NCBI GenBank assembly: GCA_002396325.1
Contig: DGXM01000071.1
Coordinates: 10,941 to 20,213 of the forward strand
Length of the DNA stretch: 9,273 bases
Direction: 5' to 3'
DNA from: Treponema sp. UBA4232
GTDB lineage: Bacteria; Spirochaetota; Spirochaetia; Treponematales; Treponemataceae
In this document: one piece after another, positions 5,576 through 9,273 of the stretch
Layout: each line of letters starts with the position of its first letter
Position numbering within the stretch: position 1 is the stretch's first letter
Program-made: the position numbers and the translations under genes
Notes under the pieces: model-generated
What the model was told of the DNA's origin: nothing
What the model saw: the letters and a program-made list of their open reading frames with translations, nothing else
The model's database searches: none

Positions 5576-7402
5576 CTATTTCAAAAGATTTTCCAATTCG
5601 GAAAGTTTTGCCTGGACCGAGGCATCGTTCGGACGGATTGCACCCACCTGCTTCAGATAATACTGTGCCCTGCGCCAATCTTTTTCTCCATAATATATGG
5701 TGTAAAGACGGTACAAAGTGTCCGGATTCCGGGGATTGGCAGACAGACTCGAGCGCAGATCAGCCATCATCGTCTCGGAATTGCTGTCAATCAGGCTCCT
5801 TTCATAGTAAAGGAAACTCCTCATCTGAGAACCCGCCCCCGGAAGCAGAGTATCAAACAAAGCCTTGGCATCACTGGTTCTGCCGGTTGAAACCAGAGTC
5901 TTCATATAAGTACGCTGAACAGTCTCATCATTGCGGTTTTCCTCGTACAATTTCGATGCAAGATTCCAGGCCTCGGTCTTTTTTCCAAGAGCAAGGCAGA
6001 TGTCCACGTGATCATGCAAAACGGAAGACTGCACTCCTTCAATTTTCGCCAACCCGGAGCTCATCTCATACGCACCCGCGTAATCCCCGCTTTTGTTCAT
6101 CTCGGCAATAAGAGTCACTTTCGCATCGATATTTTCAGGATCGGCGGCAAGCACTTTTTCGGCCAGCTCACGGGCAGACTTTCCGTTCACATTCACACCT
6201 GCTGAAGAAGCAATCTGGGCAGACAAAAGAAGCACGTCAATTTCGTTGGGATACAACGCAAGAGCTTTCGTCATTGTTTCGATTGCCGTGTTATTGTTTT
6301 TGTTCCAGTTTTTCTGAAGATTCGCACGCAGCAAAAGATAATCCTTTGCGCTGGTGTCTGTACGGGCATACATATCGAGCAGAGCAGATGCCTTTACGAA
6401 CTCGCCGCGGGCAATCATAATCTTCGTACGCAGAAGCACAAACTCCGTGCTTTCCGGCTCCAGCTGAAGGACTCTCAGCACATAATCTTCGGCAAGCTCC
6501 AACTGACCGCTTGCAAAAGCCGCACGCCCCGCAAGTTCAAGGTATTCCACAGACTGAGGCTTTTCCGCAACGAGGGCCTGAGCCATTTCCAGCGACTCTC
6601 CGTTACGGGCACACAAAAGCAGAGCTTCGGCAAGGGCAAAGCGCACATCCCTGTTGGACGGCAGAACCGCATACACTTTGTTGATGCAATCCAAGGACTC
6701 CCGGCCTTTTTTCTCAAGAAGATTCAGCCTGCCCAGCAGATAAAGAGCAAGCACGGAATCCTCCTGAAGAGAAAGCGCCGCCTCAAGCGACCCCCTGGCA
6801 TCGGCATAAAACTCAGTCTTTGCGGGAACGGTCATAACCACAAGAGCGGGAAGCAACGTAGTGAAAAAATCGACATTGCCGGTGCTTTTGTCATACAGTC
6901 CGCGGCGAGCAGAATCAATGGCCGCAGTATAAGGATTTGCACCAGTCACTTCGGGGGTATCCCAGGTGAAACTCTCGCTGGGCCACACAATCCTCATCAC
7001 GTCAGCCATCACATTCAGGAGAACCCTTTCCTGCGGAGTGTATTCATCTTTCAGAGTACGGTGAAGAGATGCGGCGGCCTGTTTCATGGTTGCAGGGGTT
7101 CCGTTCTGAGCCAGCTCCACGACATTCGTTTTTATGGAAAAGAAATAAGACCTGCTCCGCTCGGGAATCGGAATACTCACCGTAAATCCGGAACCGCTTC
7201 CAGACTGGCCGTCCTCTTTTCCTGAAGAATTCCCCGCAGAAGAGCCGACTTCGCCCGCAATGTCAAATTCGGCCTCACCATTTTCATGCTGCACATCCAT
7301 TTCGGGAGCAGACACTTTGACCGATTTTGTGGAAGCACATCCCACATAAAAAAGAGAAAGCAAAATCAACAGGACACCGACTTCAAAACGCCGCCTAAGC
7401 AT
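5576..7402 (-). CDS. TPR-repeat lipoprotein, probably envelope-associated
   Basis: A 608-residue protein starting with a lipoprotein-like signal: basic MLRRRF, a hydrophobic stretch (8-20), then VGC with Cys22 as the probable lipid-attached residue. The box is loose, as is common in spirochaetes. A low-complexity Ser/Gly/Glu linker (about 30-72) leads to a folded segment (75-205) of unknown type. From about 217 to 594 there are roughly ten tetratricopeptide-like helix pairs; the clearest are 217-250, 251-284, 285-318, 378-386 within a longer unit, 410-423 and 561-594. TPRs bind other proteins, so a scaffold or assembly role outside the inner membrane is plausible, but no specific partner is visible. 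The ATG overlaps the stop of the upstream membrane-protein gene (TAATG), so the two are probably coupled. The yajC operon follows 167 bases downstream on the same strand. Gene name and substrate are unknown. Confidence 0.85.
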   Translation of the reverse strand: MLRRRFEVGVLLILLSLFYVGCASTKSVKVSAPEMDVQHENGEAEFDIAGEVGSSAGNSSGKEDGQSGSGSGFTVSIPIPERSRSYFFSIKTNVVELAQNGTPATMKQAAASLHRTLKDEYTPQERVLLNVMADVMRIVWPSESFTWDTPEVTGANPYTAAIDSARRGLYDKSTGNVDFFTTLLPALVVMTVPAKTEFYADARGSLEAALSLQEDSVLALYLLGRLNLLEKKGRESLDCINKVYAVLPSNRDVRFALAEALLLCARNGESLEMAQALVAEKPQSVEYLELAGRAAFASGQLELAEDYVLRVLQLEPESTEFVLLRTKIMIARGEFVKASALLDMYARTDTSAKDYLLLRANLQKNWNKNNNTAIETMTKALALYPNEIDVLLLSAQIASSAGVNVNGKSARELAEKVLAADPENIDAKVTLIAEMNKSGDYAGAYEMSSGLAKIEGVQSSVLHDHVDICLALGKKTEAWNLASKLYEENRNDETVQRTYMKTLVSTGRTSDAKALFDTLLPGAGSQMRSFLYYERSLIDSNSETMMADLRSSLSANPRNPDTLYRLYTIYYGEKDWRRAQYYLKQVGAIRPNDASVQAKLSELENLLK

Positions 7403-8034
7403 TACTCAAAATCTCCTTCCCCGCCGGGGGTATCCTCCATAAACGGAAAATCATTGCGCATTCCCTGTTGAATCAAAAAAATCAGAACCAGCATAACACC
7501 GGAAAGCAGAACCATCAAAGGCCACCACCGGGAGACAAACGCCACCAAATTTCCCTTGGTAAGCTTCATAGAAAACGGAAGCAGTGCGAGTCCAAGCAGT
7601 ACAAGGGCAATGGAAGGAAAAAGCACATAGCTCCGAATCTCCTTCACTTTATATATTCCTGAACAAAAATAAGAAACACCGGCAACACTCAAAAGCAACG
7701 GCCAAATCCGCTTCAAAGAAAAACCGAGCACTCCCGAAGCAGAAAGCAGGCACAAAAGTCCTGAAAGCAGAAGATCCAGTCCCAGAAAAATAAAAACCGT
7801 ACTGCCGGCAAAAGCAATTCCCCAAAATCCCAGGATGACGCCGCCTGCCATTATAAGCACGGGATAAAGCACAAAACCATTGGAAGCCCTCGAAGACTTT
7901 CCCGTCATAAAAGAAATACCCACAATCACAAGGCAAAGCCCAATGGCCAGCAGAACATTATACAATACGGTTCTTTTGTTCTGAGGAATTTTAACCAACC
8001 CCGCAGATTTCCTCACTTTTTTTTGTTCATCCAT
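7402..8034 (-). CDS. Six-helix membrane protein with LiaF/DUF5668-like segments
   Basis: An integral membrane protein of 210 residues from ATG 8034. A basic, Lys-rich cytoplasmic N-terminus is followed by about six helices (near 23-42, 54-75, 78-100, 109-126, 136-154 and 169-188) and a short acidic tail with DTPGGEGDFE. Two helices begin with Trp-Pro signatures, KRIWPLLLSVAGV and RWWPLMVLLSGV. They resemble the transmembrane part of LiaI/LiaF-type cell-envelope stress proteins (DUF5668); this is a pattern match, not a proven assignment. An alternative start at 8064 adds ten residues (MKFGSRAGVV), but the nearest GGAGG is about 15 bases away, which is too far. The ATG at 8034 has AGG at about seven bases. 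The stop overlaps the TPR lipoprotein start by one base, so the pair probably act together at the envelope. Confidence 0.75.
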   Translation of the reverse strand: MDEQKKVRKSAGLVKIPQNKRTVLYNVLLAIGLCLVIVGISFMTGKSSRASNGFVLYPVLIMAGGVILGFWGIAFAGSTVFIFLGLDLLLSGLLCLLSASGVLGFSLKRIWPLLLSVAGVSYFCSGIYKVKEIRSYVLFPSIALVLLGLALLPFSMKLTKGNLVAFVSRWWPLMVLLSGVMLVLIFLIQQGMRNDFPFMEDTPGGEGDFE

Positions 8035-8166
8035 AACAACACCTGCCCGACTGCCGAATTTCATTCTAAAATCAAAACACCTCCAGGCTCCGAAGTATAC
8101 AAAAAAATCAAAGCCCCGGAATACAGGTCATTCTAAAAACCGCAGTTTCCAGAGATTCCCTATGGC

Positions 8167-8172
8167 ATTATA
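8167..8172 (-). promoter_or_regulatory. Possible -10 box for the membrane protein-TPR operon
   Basis: A perfect TATAAT on the minus strand lies about 135 bases upstream of the membrane-protein start. No good -35 hexamer sits at standard spacing. A second candidate -10, TATACT (8094-8099), is closer but also lacks a -35. The true start of this transcript is not settled. Confidence 0.3.
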
Positions 8173-8297
8173 AAAGCAGCTGCAAAATCAGACTTATTTC
8201 CTGCAACCGTTTTCATTCTATATTACTTTCCTCATCTTGCCAAGTATATGAATATGGAAGAAATTTCAGCGTTATTGATGATTCGCATCAGATTCTG

Positions 8298-8315
8298 CTG
8301 AAAACGGTTTTTCAG
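8298..8315. repeat. Perfect 7-bp inverted repeat with 4-base loop
   Basis: CTGAAAA and TTTTCAG flank CGGT, forming an 18-base near-palindrome. It contains one inverted AACCGTTT copy (8302-8309). It has no T-run typical of a terminator, so an operator for a dimeric regulator is as likely as an RNA hairpin. Confidence 0.5.
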
Positions 8316-8413
8316 TGCATTCCTTTATTGGAAACGCCGGACCCGCCCTGTCAAAAATAGATTTCTCAAAACCGTTTGTTTCCATATCAATACGCAATAC
8401 CGGCCAAATCCGC

Positions 8414-8443
8414 TTGAACGATGCGGTGTGTTTTTTTTATACT
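8414..8443 (+). promoter_or_regulatory. Sigma-70-type promoter for the CAP lipoprotein
   Basis: TTGAAC (8414-8419) and TATACT (8438-8443) are separated by 18 bases that include a run of eight T. Transcription would begin near 8450, giving a leader of about 15 bases that contains the ribosome-binding site AAGGAA. This supports the gene start at 8465 rather than the longer frame from 8315. Confidence 0.7.
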
Positions 8444-8464
8444 GTAAGCAGCAAGGAAATTGAT

Positions 8465-9043
8465 ATGAAAAAGACCGTCTTTTTACTTTTATCGTTTATT
8501 TCCGTTTTGTTTCCGGCCTGTGAAAGCGTGGAAAACTACAGTTCTTCGTCCACCAAAGCGCAAACTGAAACAGAAATCAGCACCGAAGCCCCTGAAATAC
8601 AGCAGATGGCAGCTCTCACAAACGAATTCCGCACAGGAAATGAAGCCTTCTATCTGAACAGTGACAACCGCACAACAACAAGCCATGTCGGAAAACTCGG
8701 CACTCTGCGTCTTGATTCCGACTTGTGCAGAGCCGCTGCGATCCGCGCAAAGGAAACCGCCACCAGTTTTTCCCACACACGTCCTGACGGAAGAAGCTGT
8801 TTCTCCGTGGCAGAGGACCTTTCCATATCGTATTCATACATAGGTGAAAACATAGCCGCAGGGAATGAAACCGCACAAGGAACTTTCCTCCAGTGGAAGG
8901 AAGACGACAAGCCGTACTCCGGACAGGGCCACCGCCGCAATATGCTGAAACCCGAATTCACCAGAATCGGAATCGCCAGGTACTACAAGCCCAACGACCC
9001 CGACCGCTACAATTACTACTGGGTAATGATTCTGGCAAGGTAA
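8465..9043 (+). CDS. CAP-domain (SCP-like) lipoprotein
   Basis: A 192-residue secreted protein. MKKTVFLLLSFISVLFPAC is a lipoprotein-type signal, with Cys19 as the likely lipid site in a loose box. A Ser/Thr/Glu-rich linker (20-45) leads to a bacterial CAP domain (about 46-192). Visible landmarks are SFSHTRPDG (101-109, His104), IGENIAAG (126-133, Glu128), Trp144, GHRRNMLKPEFTRIGIA (155-171, His156) and the closing YYWVMILAR (184-192). The two His and the Glu correspond to the CAP cavity residues that can bind metal. Bacterial members are surface or secreted proteins of mostly unknown activity. The usual SPGHRxNIL loop is longer here, with DDKPYSGQ before GHRRNML. AAGGAA lies six bases before the ATG, and a good promoter lies just upstream. 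It stands alone, transcribed away from the neighbouring operon, with no clear terminator before the window end. Confidence 0.9.
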   Translation: MKKTVFLLLSFISVLFPACESVENYSSSSTKAQTETEISTEAPEIQQMAALTNEFRTGNEAFYLNSDNRTTTSHVGKLGTLRLDSDLCRAAAIRAKETATSFSHTRPDGRSCFSVAEDLSISYSYIGENIAAGNETAQGTFLQWKEDDKPYSGQGHRRNMLKPEFTRIGIARYYKPNDPDRYNYYWVMILAR

Positions 9044-9273
9044 TCCCAAGTCCCACTCTTTAAAAAACAAGCGGTCTTTCCCACTCTGATTCTGCCGCGC
9101 ACTGAAACGGACCGGCGGAAGTGGACTGAACGCAAAGAGCAGGCTGTTTGGAACCGGGGTAACGGAGGCGGCGCGGGCACCGGCGGACATTTGGCTACGG
9201 GCATAACCGAAGCCCCTGCATACCCCCGCAAAAAAACACAGCGCAACCATGCCCTCACCCGTAACACCGTCCG
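9044..9273 (+). other. GC-rich open frame running off the right edge, possible repeated element
   Basis: After the CAP stop codon the same frame stays open for about 76 codons to the end of the window, without any ATG. From about 9092 it would read LPRTETDRRKWTERK and later AVWNRGNGGGAGTGGHLATG. The composition is richer in G and C than the CAP gene, and the minus strand also has open frames here (9016-9267 and 8834-9250). I have an unverified impression that such peptides recur in Treponema genomes as short hypothetical proteins, which would point to a multi-copy intergenic element rather than a gene. No ribosome-binding site or promoter is visible. Confidence 0.3.

Larger units (their letters stand above)
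8035..8464. other. Divergent intergenic region rich in short repeated motifs
   Basis: This 430-base stretch has no supported gene. It separates the leftward membrane-protein operon from the rightward CAP lipoprotein gene. It holds three copies of AACCGTTT (8205-8212, 8370-8377, and inverted at 8302-8309), three copies of TCATTCTA (8061-8068, 8128-8135, 8213-8220), a hairpin at 8298-8315, and a 15-base copy of sequence from the membrane-protein gene (8401-8415). I see no tRNA, rRNA or known riboswitch. The only sizeable frame (from 8315) is an upstream extension of the CAP gene and crosses that gene's promoter. Confidence 0.7.

Noticed and set aside
5542..6111. Plus-strand frame of 189 codons
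   Set aside because: It lies opposite the well-supported TPR lipoprotein gene and has no family features.
8248..8301. Seventeen-codon frame followed by the hairpin at 8298-8315, like a leader peptide with attenuator
   Set aside because: It has no good ribosome-binding site, the hairpin lacks a T-run, and the CAP promoter lies downstream of it.
8315..8464. Upstream extension of the CAP gene to an ATG at 8315
   Set aside because: The extension crosses a good promoter (8414-8443), and the protein from 8465 starts with a proper lipoprotein signal and ribosome-binding site.
8834..9250. Minus-strand frame of 138 codons opposite the CAP gene
   Set aside because: It overlaps the conserved CAP domain on the other strand, has no ribosome-binding site and no recognisable domain; such shadows are common in GC-richer DNA.
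9016..9267. Minus-strand frame of 83 codons at the right edge
   Set aside because: No start signal and low-complexity Pro/Arg content. It may be a shadow of the repeated element, so I describe the stretch without calling a gene.

Overview
The window looks like chromosomal DNA from a spirochaete, most likely a Treponema-like organism. This is inferred from loose spirochaete-type lipoprotein signals, an enlarged SecF, and a core gene set at moderate GC. No rRNA or other marker fixes the species. Nearly everything reads on the minus strand. The exception is one lipoprotein gene at the right end.

Layout, left to right. Positions 1-1870 form a clearly AT-rich block carrying a HindIII-type restriction-modification (R-M) system. 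The methyltransferase gene is intact, while the restriction endonuclease gene is split by a frameshift just after its catalytic Asp-Ala-Lys. A strong minus-strand terminator at 1922-1950 separates this block from the protein-export cluster yajC-secD-secF (5408 down to 1970), in which each gene overlaps the next by one base (TAATG). Upstream of yajC, on the same strand, lie a 608-residue TPR lipoprotein (5576-7402) and a six-helix membrane protein with LiaF/DUF5668-like Trp-Pro helices (7402-8034). These two are also joined by TAATG. A 430-base divergent intergenic region (8035-8464) is rich in short repeated motifs. It ends in a good promoter for a small CAP-domain (SCP-like) lipoprotein (8465-9043). 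The last 230 bases are GC-richer and hold an open frame that runs off the window; it may be part of a repeated element.

How the genes work together. YajC, SecD and SecF are the accessory Sec subunits that use the proton or sodium gradient to pull proteins across the inner membrane. The TPR lipoprotein and its membrane partner could act in envelope assembly or stress, but this rests only on domain type and position. The R-M block is unrelated to export and was probably acquired horizontally. In its present state it should methylate DNA without cutting it.

The two observations most worth checking are (1) the broken HindIII-like nuclease beside an intact methyltransferase, and (2) a SecF in which the normally essential transmembrane Asp of the GYSxND motif is Ala and the first-helix GIDFTGG motif is altered, while the matching SecD Asp is retained.
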